The position numbers were made by a program, and so were the translations under genes. The notes under the pieces were generated by a model. The model was not told the DNA's origin. It did no database searches and worked only from the letters and a program-made list of their open reading frames with translations. Shown piece by piece: positions 45,471 through 57,678 of a DNA stretch of 64,000 nt; position 1 is the stretch's first letter, and each line of letters begins with the position of its first letter. The stretch is from Xestospongia bergquistia (lineage: Eukaryota; Porifera; Demospongiae; Haplosclerida; Petrosiidae): assembly GCA_963965975.1 (NCBI GenBank), contig OZ014422.1, forward strand, positions 62,001 to 126,000. The letters run 5' to 3'.

Positions 45471-48400
45471 ATGGACAAGGACATCTTACCAGTGGAGGTG
45501 GGTGTGGTCTGTTACCATTATAGCTATATATGTATTAATAGGATGCATCAGAACTGCCTGATTGGCGATTGCCCCTCAGTTTTATGAAGAGTCGTCACAT
45601 GGAGAGTATTAAGGGACTCCCTTCAATGGACGACAGCTGGAGAGTTAAAGATAGAGTAAGATCAGATTAGGATATTGCAATGACATCATTATATTTCTAT
45701 ATTAGCTAAAGACTTGGAGCGTGGCACTTGCATTATGTCTGAACATAGGTGTTGATCCTCCTGATGTTGTTAAGACTAATCCTTGTGCACGTAAAGAATG
45801 TTGGATTGGTAATTATTTATTTTGTAATTCTCTATTGTATTTTGTTTTTGTATAGATCCTTTATCAATGAGCCCTCAAAAAGCTATGGAACTGATTGGTA
45901 ACAATCTTCAGAAACAATATGAAAGATGGCAACCTAGAGCAAGATATAAACAGTTACTTGATCCAACTACTGATGAAGTTCGCAAACTGTGCATTGCTCT
46001 CCGTAAAAATGCTAAGGTCAGTCTTTTCTCGTTATTATCAAAATTGTTATGATAACAAATGTATTTATATTTATAGAATGAAAGAGTATTATTTCATTAT
46101 AATGGCCATGGAGTGCCTAGACCTACCACCAATGGAGAGATATGGGTCTTTAACAAGGTAATTCTCCATTAATTATACCATGTAAATTACATTGATTAAA
46201 TGTTTTCATTTCTAGAGTTATACACAGTATATTCCATTGTCTGTGTATGATTTGCAAGTCTGGATGGGGAAACCCTCTGTATATGTATTTGATTGTTCTC
46301 ATGCTGGTATATAATAACTTCATTATCTACTTAATAATTAGGAATATCCTCTTGTACTATAGGACAAATTCTTGAGTCTTTTAAACTTTTTAGTAGAGAG
46401 AGGGAGAGTGAGTTCTTTTTAGAGGTAAACCCAGTTAATTTATTAATGTAATTAGTTTATGATATATTGTTAGAATTCTACTAACCTCAGTAATTTCTCA
46501 ATGAATTGTTTTGGTGTACTCAATGAGTCTATACTCTTAGCATCTTGTGGTGCTAAGGAACTTCTTCCTATGAACCCACGTCTACCAGCTGACCTTTTTA
46601 CCTCTTGTCTGACTGCTCCTATCAAGACAGCTTTACACTGGTAAATGAGAGTGCATCCATTATATGGAAATAGCTGTCCATTTTTATATAGGTTTTGCTT
46701 ACAAAAAATTGGCAAATTAATTCATGGTGTGACTGAAGAGATGTTAGACAAGTAAGCCCCTGTATTTATTACTTTAATTTGACACTTAATTAAAAGGATA
46801 CCTGGCAAACTTAATGATCGTAAGACTCCACTTGGAGAGCTAAACTGGATCTTTACAGCCATTACTGATACAATAGCATGGAACTCTCTATCACACGGTA
46901 TAACATATTATAATATGACAGATCAATATTGTTCTTTTAACGATAGAGTTGTTTCAGAAATTATTTCGTCAAGATCTTTTAGTTGCAAGTTTATTTCGAA
47001 ACTTTCTTTTAGCTGAGAGGATTATGCGTTCCTATAATTGTACACCAGAGTCTCATCCCTATATTCCTTCAACTTATCAACACCCATTATGGCAAGCGTG
47101 GGATCTGGCCGTTGATCACATTATGTCACAATTACCTCATCTTATTGATGATACTCAGGAATATGAGGTATAATAAGAAGGTGTGGTCTTTATAACACTA
47201 ATTATATTTGTTTATAGCCGAGCTCGTTCTTTCCTGAGCAGTTAAATGCATTTCAAATTTGGTTACTTAGTTCACCCGACATACGACAACCACCCACACA
47301 ATTACCAATAATATTACAGGTAATAAATTAATAATACTATAAATTACAGGGATGCATATATATTTATAATAGTTTTTATTGAGTCAAGCTCATAGACTGC
47401 AAGCTCTCGAATTACTCGGTCGTTACTTAGACATGGGACCTGAAGCTGTATATGCTGTGAGTGTTACCATAGCAACAGTAACTATAGTGATATCATTGTT
47501 TCAGGCACTTTCTGTTGGCATATTTCCGTATGTTTTAAAACTCTTAGCTAGTAAATTACGTGAGCTCCAACCTATTCTAGTATTTATATGGGCTAAAATC
47601 TTAGCTGTGGATAAAGTGAGTAAAATGTTAATACTTTAAAAATAATATTATGATTTGTATTAGGGATGTCAGTCAGATCTTGTTAAAGATGGTGGCTACA
47701 AGTATTTTATTTCTGTATTAGCAGATACTACCATTCAATATGAATATCGTACAATGGCAGCATTTATATTATCATCTATTGCTAGTAATTATCTCAAAGG
47801 ACAGGTAATTGATATATTTATGATATCATTATGACATCATTAATTAGGAGGCGTGTCTTCAAAATAATGTCATATCAATCTGTTTGTCTCAACTTGAGGA
47901 GCCTAATGCTGTTTTAAAGCAATGGCTAGCAATATGTTTAGGAAGATTATGGCAAAAATACGATGCTGCTAAATGGTGTGGAGTTAGAGATAGTGCTCAT
48001 GAGAAATTAACACCATTACTATGGGATGAAGTACCTGAGGTTAGTTGTCATGTGATTGGTCATCTGATCATGTTGATAATAGGTACGAGCAGCAGCAGTC
48101 TTTGCATTGGGGATGTATATGTTTAATTCCTCATCAGATGGTCGCCAAAGTAACCATGCTACCAGTATAGATCATGCTGTAGGTATGGCATTGTTTCCAT
48201 TAGTATCAGATGGCAGTCCACTAGTCAGAATGGTAATTTATTACTAAAATATTGAATGTTTTAAAATAATCTCTTTAGGAGCTGGTAACCTCATTACATG
48301 GTTTAATTTTACAATACGAAAGAGAATTTCAAATAGCAGCTCTTCGTTGTTCTGATACTGAGAAAATGATTCCTTCAAATTTAAGTACTTCCTTGACTCC

Positions 48401-50737
48401 AGGTGGTTGGATCAATGTCTTTATTGATCCCTCCTCTGAAGAAGGAGACAGAAAAGTTGGTGGAGTGTCACCTAGGCGGAGTTCATATACTAGTGGGAGT
48501 GTCCTTAGTAACGGAGACAGTATAACTGGAGGTGGATCTTATAGTAGTAGTAGTGATTCCAGTGGAGGAGAGGACAGAACAGATACAGTACCACAACCAG
48601 GTCCAGGGACACAGTTTTTTGGTCCTTCTGTTGTTAGATATCATGACACCTCATCTACTAGAAGTATCTATCTTCAAATATGGCGTGGTTTACAACTTAT
48701 ATGTGCTGACCCATGTCCTAAAGTGGCTCTTAAAGCTGGCTCAATAATACAAGGAGTACACGACAAGGTAAGTCCCTGATAATCATACAATATTATTAAT
48801 ATTATTATAGATTCGTCAAACATCTAAAGCTCGTGACATATCAACATCATCAGTTACACCATCATTATCAGCTCCATTTGCTAATAGTGCTACAACTGCT
48901 TCTGGTAAATCACATACACTAGGTCGATTCAAGTAAGAACAATTATATATTACTTTTATGATGTGATTGTCATGTGACTAGACCTGGATCTGGGCGTGGT
49001 ATTAGTCCAAGTAACTCATTATCACATGACACTCATGTTACTCCTACTACATCTTTATCATCATCTGTACTACAATTACAACAAAAGGTATGTCCATTAA
49101 CTTGTTTTATATGTCCATTTTACTTGACATGTTGATAGGGAAATGATTCTGATGATGAGAAATTAGATGAATCTAGTTCAATTAATTCATTACCAGGAGG
49201 GGGTGGGGCTGGTACCTATTCAGAGACCAATTTCTATGATTGGTCTTGTAAATATTTTGCTAATTCTTTAATGAAAGTAAATCTTAGCCCCACCCACTAT
49301 TATTAATTATTTTTGTTTTCTAGCAACCAGAGGATTGTGATCGATTTAGTGAGAGTTATTTGCAAAGAGAGTTTCGTTTTCTTCGCAACCACACGATGAG
49401 AGCAGAAAGCTGTCAAATTAGTGATAAACTAGAAAGATCAAAGTTTAATGATCAAATATTTGTTAACAAAGAAAACAAAACACCACAAGAATTAAAATTT
49501 CATCCTTATATTCCACAGTTGGCTGTACTTCATAAAACATCATGGAGGTAGGTGGAGCTTATAAATCTAGAATGTTTTATTTATTAATATATAGTATATG
49601 GGACGTTGAACAAGGCGTTAAATTATGTACACATTCAAATAACAACTCACATAGTAGAATAACAGCTGCTGAATTTATCAATCCACATGATATCTCATTC
49701 TTGCTAACTGGAACAGGTAAACTATTGGTTATATAGTTGCTATGACAACATTACTATAGATGATGGTTGTGTCAGAGTATGGCGAGAATATTCAAATTTT
49801 GATCCTCCTGCTCTTGTAACAAGTTGGAGAGCATTAAATGACATTGAACATGGGTCAAAAAGTAAGGCATTCATAAATAATGCTCCACCCTTTAACCACA
49901 CCTTATAGATGTTGGTATGGTGATTGAGTGGGAGCAGCCAACTGGATTATTATATGCTACTGGTGATGTCCGCTATATTAGAGTGTGGGACACTCATAAA
50001 GAGTTAAAAATACAAGATATTGTTACTGGAGCTGAAAGTTGTGTAACAAGTTTATCATTGGACCACTGTGAACGTTCTCTGATTGTAGCTGGTTGTGGTG
50101 ATGGCACAGTACGACTTTATGACAGAAGACTTCCGTCATCAAACAGGTAAAATCTGTTTTGTGGTTATTGCTAGTATTGATGTCACATATAGTCTTGTAC
50201 AAGTATTAAGAGAACATGATAGTTGGGTCCTTAATGTCCATATTGAACAGCCAGTCAATAACATTATTTCTATGAGGTAAGAATTAGTTAATACTAAAGT
50301 GTTGTTTAGTGAATATTTTAGTTCTAATGGTGATGTTCGTATTTGGGATCCGAGATTCTCCCAATCAACAAGGACATTTGTTACAATGCAAGGAGCTAAT
50401 GTGTGTGCCTTACATTATACAGTACCTTTATTAGCATGGTAAGAATAGTTTACTAGATGCTATCTGTTATAATCTTGTTGTCTAGTGCTACTTCACATAG
50501 TTCACAAGCTATTAGACTATATAACATCAATAATGGAGAAACAATTAATAGTATTAAATATCATGATGGATTTATGGGACAGAAAATAGGACCTACCAAG
50601 TCCTTAATGTTTCATCCTTATAAGGTAAATTTGATGCTCAAAATTTAACATTTTCAATCTTCCCTTGCTAGTTATGGATGGCTGCTGGAGGGACAGATGG
50701 ATTGATCTCAATTTATTCAAGTGAGAGGAAGAAATAA
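45471..50737 (+). CDS. RPTOR: Raptor, regulatory subunit of mTORC1
   Basis: More than 20 short exons. [20 protein letters not shown]; raptor N-terminal conserved domain: [104 protein letters not shown]-like region: [52 protein letters not shown] Ser/Gly-rich linker (48.4-49.2 kb) precedes the WD40 propeller ([37 protein letters not shown], ending [10 protein letters not shown]). Raptor presents TOS-motif substrates to mTOR at the lysosome. All parts are in order and the length fits, so the gene is complete. Divergent from DCTN5. Confidence 0.96.
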
Positions 50738-50815
50738 TATGTTTTGTATTTTATCAATCTTTATTTTGTTCTATTCTATTTCTTTTTATTGTTCATTAAT
50801 TAACTCTCTTCTCTC

Positions 50816-50846
<31 letters not shown>

Positions 50847-50870
50847 GTTGTTGTTGTTGTTGTTGTTGTT
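50816..50870. repeat. (ATT)n(GTT)n compound microsatellite
   Basis: ATT units pass directly into GTT units, about 55 bp in all, just 3' of RPTOR. Confidence 0.95.
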
Positions 50871-51060
50871 GCTATGATGTCTGGCCATTTCGTATCATAG
50901 TTAAACTTCCATATATCCAGTAATTTTTTACAATAATGCAATAATTAAAAATAGTCTATGGAGAGATGATGGGACTTAACAAAACTTATTGTCTTAATTT
51001 TTAAAATTAGATTCTCAATATCAGACTGACCAGTTTTACTGACAAGTAATTTTACAAGAA

Positions 51061-51660
51061 GTTTATAAAAAACAAAAAAAAAAACCCTTGTGTGTTGCCC
51101 AAACGATTCCTACTCGCTCACCCACTCAGGCTTCCACTTAGGCTCCAGGATTCCCTGCTATTGCTAGCTGGGACCGCCACCTGGCTTGGTAACCCTCGTC
51201 TTCGCGAGGTAATCCTGGCTGGAGCGTCGCCCTAACTTAAAACCAGCCGTACGGGATTCCAGCTCTTAGGGAATGTCGCATTCAGGAACCGGGAACCACA
51301 AATACACCAGCCTCATCTCGTTTAAAGGGAGACTACCAGCCCTATCCTAGTCGGCCTTTCGGATACTCCGTAGAGTATGCTGGTAACCATCTCAGAGGTC
51401 TGATGCATTGCAGAACGCTGGCCCACAACACACTGGCACTCATGACTGTTTTGGTTTGCTTTTATATGTACGTCAGATTTTGTCTTCATGCTATTGTGGG
51501 GCGCTATTGTGTCGATAATGAATCTCATTAACGATAGTCCTGACTCGACAATCAGAAAATTAAAACAAAAATTACATTTTTAAGGTCTAAGCATGAAACT
51601 AGTCCATTTAATAAGCAAACTAAAACAAACACTAATAAGTAATTATATTAAGTTTCCATA
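51061..51660. mobile_element. Interspersed repeat element, copy 2
   Basis: 51084-51488 is identical to 37161-37565, same orientation. Rightward similarity to copy 1 continues at lower identity to about 51655. The element is preceded by an A-run and enclosed by two similar AT-rich stretches in direct orientation. On the minus strand each copy has a short open frame with the same 53-residue C-terminal part (51322-51528; copy 1: 37399-37614) but different N-termini. Confidence 0.75.
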
Positions 51661-51886
51661 AACCAGTAATTGTATAAAATACGTGCAATAATTGTTAATT
51701 AATATTGAAACATTAGTCTATTTTAAATAACTGCAAAAAAGTAAATGAATGAATTATTACTTTAAACAATGACAATAATTATATCACTGTAGCTACAAAT
51801 ATAGTTTAATTTGAAAATCCAGGTACAGTAGAAAAAGAACCAGAATCTAGTAACAGATCAGCAAAATAAGAGAGAGAGAGAAAATA

Positions 51887-53407
51887 TCACTCACATAAGA
51901 TATCTCGTGGTACACCTAATGGTGCAGTCACAGGACCCACGGTACAATCATGTATCCATCTAGGAGGTTCCCATTTTTCCCACTATTATCTCACATTATA
52001 AGACACATCCATTACCACAATATCTTACATTAATATTTGTACTAGGTTTAATAATAACTTCTTGAACTTGGTCTATATCCAAAGAATATTTACAATGTAA
52101 TTTGATGTCAATGTGATAGCGACACTAATAAATTGAAGCATTAATAAGTTATGATAATTACAAGGGGCATACTCTAACAATACTGCCTGATGTTGTAGGA
52201 GGGAGAGAGATGCTAACACGATCTTTAAGATCAATGCATTCTTCCCTAAACCAAAAATTAGCCAATGATATAATGTTCCATTGTTTACCATCTTTCTGAT
52301 TGTCCACTTGCAATCACATCATGTCTTCCAGTTGTAATAGGTATAAAATCTATAAAATCTTGTAATTCCTCTTCTCCTCTTTCTGTATCTTTACCAAATA
52401 ATCTTAACACTCTATTTAACTAAAGATCTCATAATAAAACTAACTGCAATAAATCATAGCTTACTGTAAAACTCACTCCAGAGACATCTATTGATGACTG
52501 ATTTCTTACTTCTACTTGAATCTTTATCACTTCATCACTACAATAAGCACTTTTATTTAAACTATTTGACGTAATAGATTAAGATTATATACATCATATT
52601 TTATACCGAGTTGAAAGGAATACAGATCCTCTATTTAAACAAACAAGATAGAACACTCTATTTGAAGTTTCTACTTTATTAGGAAGATAGTCAGCATTAC
52701 GACAATCTAAACTATCATAGACTATGATAGAACTATCTACCTATTTAAGGAAGTCAAAGTTTATACATGTTATCAAAGCTACCTGAAGTTTATGTCGAGG
52801 TTGCGGATTACACAACACAGCACCAATAGAGTATTTTATACTTGCCTCATATGACTCTTCATTGTTTTCTGCACTACGTATACTAAACACACCTAATGGA
52901 ATTTAGCACGCTTAGTTAAACATGATTGTTATTATATAACCTGGAACACCATGAGGTAATTGATATTGGAATGGAAAAGAAAAACAACCTTTAGGAAATC
53001 CCCCTAATTTGTAAAATAATTTACAAAAAAAGATGATACTGTTACGTACTTGGATATTCTATCATGCGAATATCATCTTTTAAGAAAGTTTTTTCTCCTT
53101 TTCTGGTAGCAGATCTAGTTACATACTCATCTTCATTATTAGCAATAGTATATGTGTAATCATATGAGCCTTGAAGAAGACATTCATTTATTATAATACA
53201 GCAATATAACAATAACGCACTAATTTCAACTCCTCTAACAGATAATTTCAATGTTTTGGAGGGCACAGCATCGCTTAGTTGCAAATAAACAGTTCTATAG
53301 TATGGAATAATTGCTTGTCTCATTTGCTGATTGGTATCTCACCCAAATATAGTGTCTCCTCCGACGTATTCTCCTTTATTAACTCGTATTAAGATCTGAC
53401 TGTCCAT
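51887..53407 (-). CDS. Alpha-arrestin (ARRDC-like)
   Basis: ATG 53407, stop 51887. The N-domain opening MDSQILIRVNKGEYVGGDTI, then FGTVYLQLSDAVPSKTLKLS, VRGVEIS follows the arrestin pattern Y-x-G-x-x-v-x-G-x-V-x-L. A later N-domain strand reads GCFSFPFQYQLPHGVPGVFS, then EASIKYSIGAVL. The C-domain has DEVIKIQVEVRNQSSIDVSG, SGSIVRCRYHIDIKLHCKYS. Alpha-arrestins bridge membrane cargo to NEDD4-type ubiquitin ligases through PPxY motifs; none was seen in the tail here. The first two exons are joined through acceptors at CTATAG and TTCAAG, which avoid hydrophobic intron translation. Confidence 0.8.
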
Positions 53408-53514
53408 TAAGATATCAGCATATGGGGAGTGGCTGATGCAAACGGAAAATATTATGATTTTATGGCATATGGGATGTGGGTAAAAAACGGACATGAACGG
53501 AAGGAATAGTCCTA
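53408..53514. promoter_or_regulatory. Divergent promoter ARRDC-like / MRPL16
   Basis: 107 bp between start codons, with AAACGGAAAAT, AAAACGGACAT and GAACGGAAGG. The ACGGAAG core also occurs in the elements of the EXOC7/WBP11 and SAMM50/SNRPC promoters, and resembles an ETS-type site. Confidence 0.45.
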
Positions 53515-54080
53515 ATGGCTGCTACTCTCTGTTACAGAATATCTCATAATTACTTAATTCAAAGAAAATTACAAGATGTAATGAACCTTACCATTTTATT
53601 TACATTTCTTGTTTTTTTATATAGTGGCAGTTTACCAGACAATATGCTGCTCTTTTGAGGCCACGACAAACTAAATATCGTAAATTCCACAAGCGACTAC
53701 GATCCATTAAACCATTCAAACCTGATAGAATTGACCCACCTCTTCTTCATTTTCACAAATATGGTATTTATGCCCTTGAGTCTACCAGAATGACTGCTGC
53801 TCAAATAGAATCTGCTAGATTAACATTAGTGAGGACATTAGGTCGTAAAGGAACTATCATCAAATTACAAGTATTCCCTCATATTCCAGTCACTAAAAAA
53901 CCACTAGGTGTTCGTATGGGGAAAGGTAAAGGTAACGTTGATCATTTTGTGGCCTTTGTAAGAGCTGGTAAAATGTTATTTGAGTACAATTGTAATAATA
54001 ATAGTAATGCTAAAATAGCTTATCAAGCTGTGTCTTATAAACTTCCAATTAAAATAGGATTTGTTGAACAATCTCTTTAA
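53515..54080 (+). CDS. MRPL16: Mitochondrial large ribosomal subunit protein uL16m
   Basis: Exons 53515-53577 and 53625-54080 give 172 residues. MAATLCYRISHNYLIQRKLQ is a plausible mitochondrial presequence. The ribosomal L16 core follows: LLRPRQTKYRKFHKRLRSIK, KYGIYALESTRMTAAQIESA, RLTLVRTLGRKGTIIKLQVF, PHIPVTKKPLGVRMGKGKGN, VDHFVAFVRAGKMLFEY. RMGKGKG is the L16 hallmark near the peptidyl-transferase centre. The protein is shorter than mammalian MRPL16 (about 251), mostly at the ends. The short exon 1 start is the first ATG after the divergent promoter. Confidence 0.94.
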
Positions 54081-54133
54081 GTATAATTTAAAGTTAAAAA
54101 TCTGAAACCTATCAAATAATTTAATATATGAAT

Positions 54134-57100
54134 TTAATTGTCACACCCTCTACCTTGAGTCTGGGCCATCAAACGAATATTCTCATCAGCTTCATCCTCC
54201 CTAAATAATAGGCCCCTATTAATTAACCTCTAATATATTATACAACTAACCTTGTTTTAGCCTCATCGTGTTGCCATAGTAACACATCTCTCTTCATGAC
54301 AAGTTGTACTAGTTCATCCATCATGGCTTCTTCTTCTACTCTCTCAAGTTCAGTTTTAAGAGCATCTAAACATCCATTACTTATAAATGACAGACATATT
54401 GTTACATACCATCTTTACTGAGTCTAAGACGGAGCTCTATGTCTAACTGATCATGTTGTTCCACTAACTCAATATCTCTAATACTAGATAAATACATATT
54501 AAATTAAATTAATTAAGTTATAATATTATCGTAGATGACTTACAGATAAACAAGATCAACTTCTTGTTTAACTACTTCATTTTTTTGATTCACTAGTCCA
54601 AACCAATCTTCAATTAGTTGATCATTTAACTCAATATCTGTTTAATATTATATATTCTGACATCATAATGACATCATTTACCTTCCTCTTGGCTTCGTAT
54701 CTGTTGTTCTAACTCTACACCTCTCTGTTCCAATTGATTTAGTTGTCTCTCTACGTCCTCTAATTGTCGCTGGTATTCTTTTAACTTTCGTCGACGCACA
54801 CTCTTCAAATTATCTAATAATTATTATTACTAATAACACAAGCACACAATAGAGATATACTCACCTCTAACAGGAGAAGCTTGAACAGAACTAACTGCAT
54901 ATGGAGATACTTCTTTGGGTTTAAGTTTGGATTGACGTACTTTAAGTTTACCAGTAGCAGGAGGGGGCGGGGCTGGACGAGATGGTTTACGTGATAAAAG
55001 TGGTGGTGGTGGCCGTTGTGGTGGTTGATTATCTGCTACAGGAGTTAATGCATAGGGTTTTGCCCAAGTTTCTGAACTTCTTGGGGGGTGTGGCTCATCA
55101 ATTTTAGCTCCTTTCTTTTTTCTTGGTGGTTTGGCTGGTTTATCTTGTGATACTAATGGTACTTCATAAGGTGATGCTTCTCTATCATCTTGTGAGGAAG
55201 TATGATTCTTTTTAACAACTTCACTAGTAAATTCATATCGTTCATTTAACACTTGTTGTGCTTCAGGATTATCACGATAGTAGGATGGACTAAATTCATA
55301 ATGTTCTAATATAGTCGTTTGATTGAGGGGTTGAGGAGAATCTAATAAATCATGTTCTTTAGTGGGCGGAGGTTTACCATCTTGTTTCTCCTTCTTAGCT
55401 TCTGCTTCTTTTTGTTTCCACCAAGCACTTACTGAGGCTCTAGTACTTGGTATTTCTGGAGGTGTCTTAGAATTGGGTGAAGTCACCTTTGATGTACTAG
55501 GACTAGGTAGAATTACTGTTGATAGACTAGATGGAGTTGCCTTTGATGTACTAGGACTAGGTAGAATTACTGTTGATAGACTAGATGGAGTTGCCTTTGA
55601 TGTACTAGAACTGGGTGGAGCTACTTTTGATGTACTAGGTGGAGTCGCCTTTGATATACTAGAACTAGGTCGAGTCACTTTTGAAGTACTGGAACTGGGT
55701 GGAGCTACTTTTGATGTACTAGGTGGAGTCACCTTTGATATACTAGAACTAGGTGGAGTCACTTTTGAAGTACTGGAACTGGGTGGGGTCACCTTTGATG
55801 TAATGGAACTGGGTGGAGCTACTTTTGATGTATCAGGTGGAGTTGCCTTTGATGTACTAGAATTGGGTGGAGTCACCTTTGATGTACTGGAACTGGGTGG
55901 AGCTACTTTTGATGTATCAGGTGGAGTCGCCTTTGATGTACTAGAATTGGGTGGAGTCACCTTTGATGTACTGGAACTGGGTGGAGCTACTTTTGATGTA
56001 TCAGGTGGAGCCACCTTTGATGTACTAGAATTGGGTGGAATCACCTTTGATGTACTGGAACTGGGTGGAGTCACCTTCGATAAAGTAGGACTTGATGGAG
56101 TTGTCTTCAATATAGGACTGGATGTCTTTGATGTATTAGTAGTTACATCAGGAGCAGAGATAGTACTTGATAATTTCAATTTAGAACCAGGTGTAGTACT
56201 AGGTAGTTTAGGACCAGCTGAGGGAGGGCTTGGCTTACTTGGAACGATAGTTGTCACTTCTTTATTTTCTATTCTTTGTTTCTTTTTTTGAGCCAATGCT
56301 GACAAAAGTGAAGGCAGACCTTGTCTGATAGTATCATCATCTTGATCAGAAGATAACTTGTCTGTCGAAGCACTCTGCTTTTTAAGTAATGGTGAAGGCA
56401 GACCTTGTCTGATGGTATCATCATCTTGATCAGAAGATAACTTGTCTGTCGAAGCACTCTGCTTTTTAAGTAATGGTGAAGGCAGACCTTGTCTGATGGT
56501 ATCATCATCTTGATCAGAAGATAATTTGTCTGTCGAAGCACTCTGCTTTTTAAGTAATGGTGAAGGCAGACCTTGTCTGATGGTATCATCATCTTGATCA
56601 GAAGATAATTTGTCTGTCGAAGCACTCTGCTTTTTAAGTAATGGTGAAGGCAGACCTTGTCTGATGGTATCATCATCTTGATCAGAAGATAATTTGTCTG
56701 TCGAAGCACTCTGCTTTTTAAGTAATGGTGAAGGCAGACCTTGTCTGATGGTATCATCATCTTGATCAGAAGATAACTTGTCTGTCGAAGCACTCTGCTT
56801 TTTAAGTAATGGTGAAAACGTAATAGTTTCACTTCTTCCATTTTTTAAACCATGTTCATCATGAGTATCTTCTTTAGGTCTCTTTGGTAAATCATCATCA
56901 TCAAAGGAATTAATACCTCTGGCAGCCATTGTTCTTTTAATAGATCGGTTTCGAATGACTTCACGATAATGAGAACGACAAAAAAACTTATCAACTTCAT
57001 CATCATATTCATACACTTTTGATTGTAATGTTGTCATGCACTTTGAACATTTGAAACAACCTCGATGATAAACATGACCTTCTGCTGTCAGTTTCTGCAT

Positions 57101-57639
57101 CAAAAAGACTCTCTGTCCACAAGCATTACAAATATCCACACTCTCTCCATTATTGCCAGATTCTGACTTCTTTTTAGATGACCTACGTCGTGATGGTGGC
57201 TAAATAAAAACAATACTTTGAAATGGAGTTTATAATTAAAACAATTTTCAAAAGTAAAAAAATAACTACATGAACAACAATACATTATATTGAATAGTTC
57301 TTTCAATAAATGATGTACCATATTAACAATATTAAAAATACAAATATAAACAGACCAAACCACTTAACTACATCATTAGAATCTACCTTTAAAGGACGTT
57401 CATTATTCACTCCTAGTTTGCCAGAATCTCCAGTATCCATGGCAACAGGCTCCTCAGTCTCTTGTTTAGAGGGTGTGAATTTTGTCTTTCTTCCTCTAAC
57501 ACCACCTCCACTAATAGGAGGATCGTCAATAGATTTAGAAGACTTAACAGGAGATTTTGATGGAATGTTATTTGAGGGTAAATTCTCCTTCTTCTGAATT
57601 GCAGATATTGCAGATGATACTTTAGAAACAGCCACTTCA

Positions 57640-57678
<39 letters not shown>

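Larger units (their letters stand above)
50738..51886. other. Repeat-bearing intergenic region
   Basis: 1.15 kb between the RPTOR stop and the arrestin stop. It holds an (ATT)n/(GTT)n run at 50816-50870, the 405-bp element copy 2 (51084-51488) and a pair of similar AT-rich stretches flanking it (about 50905-50970 and 51648-51730). No gene seen. Confidence 0.6.

Noticed and set aside
55362..56291. 309-codon open frame on the plus strand across the MICALL gene
   Set aside because: It is antisense to the Ser/Pro repeat and repeats because the sense strand does; there is no domain, and the minus strand has LIM and bMERB domains in frame.
56269..56841. 190-codon minus-strand frame of repeated [12 protein letters not shown] units
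   Set aside because: It is a frame-shifted reading of the same six 84-bp repeats; the MICALL frame is the real one.
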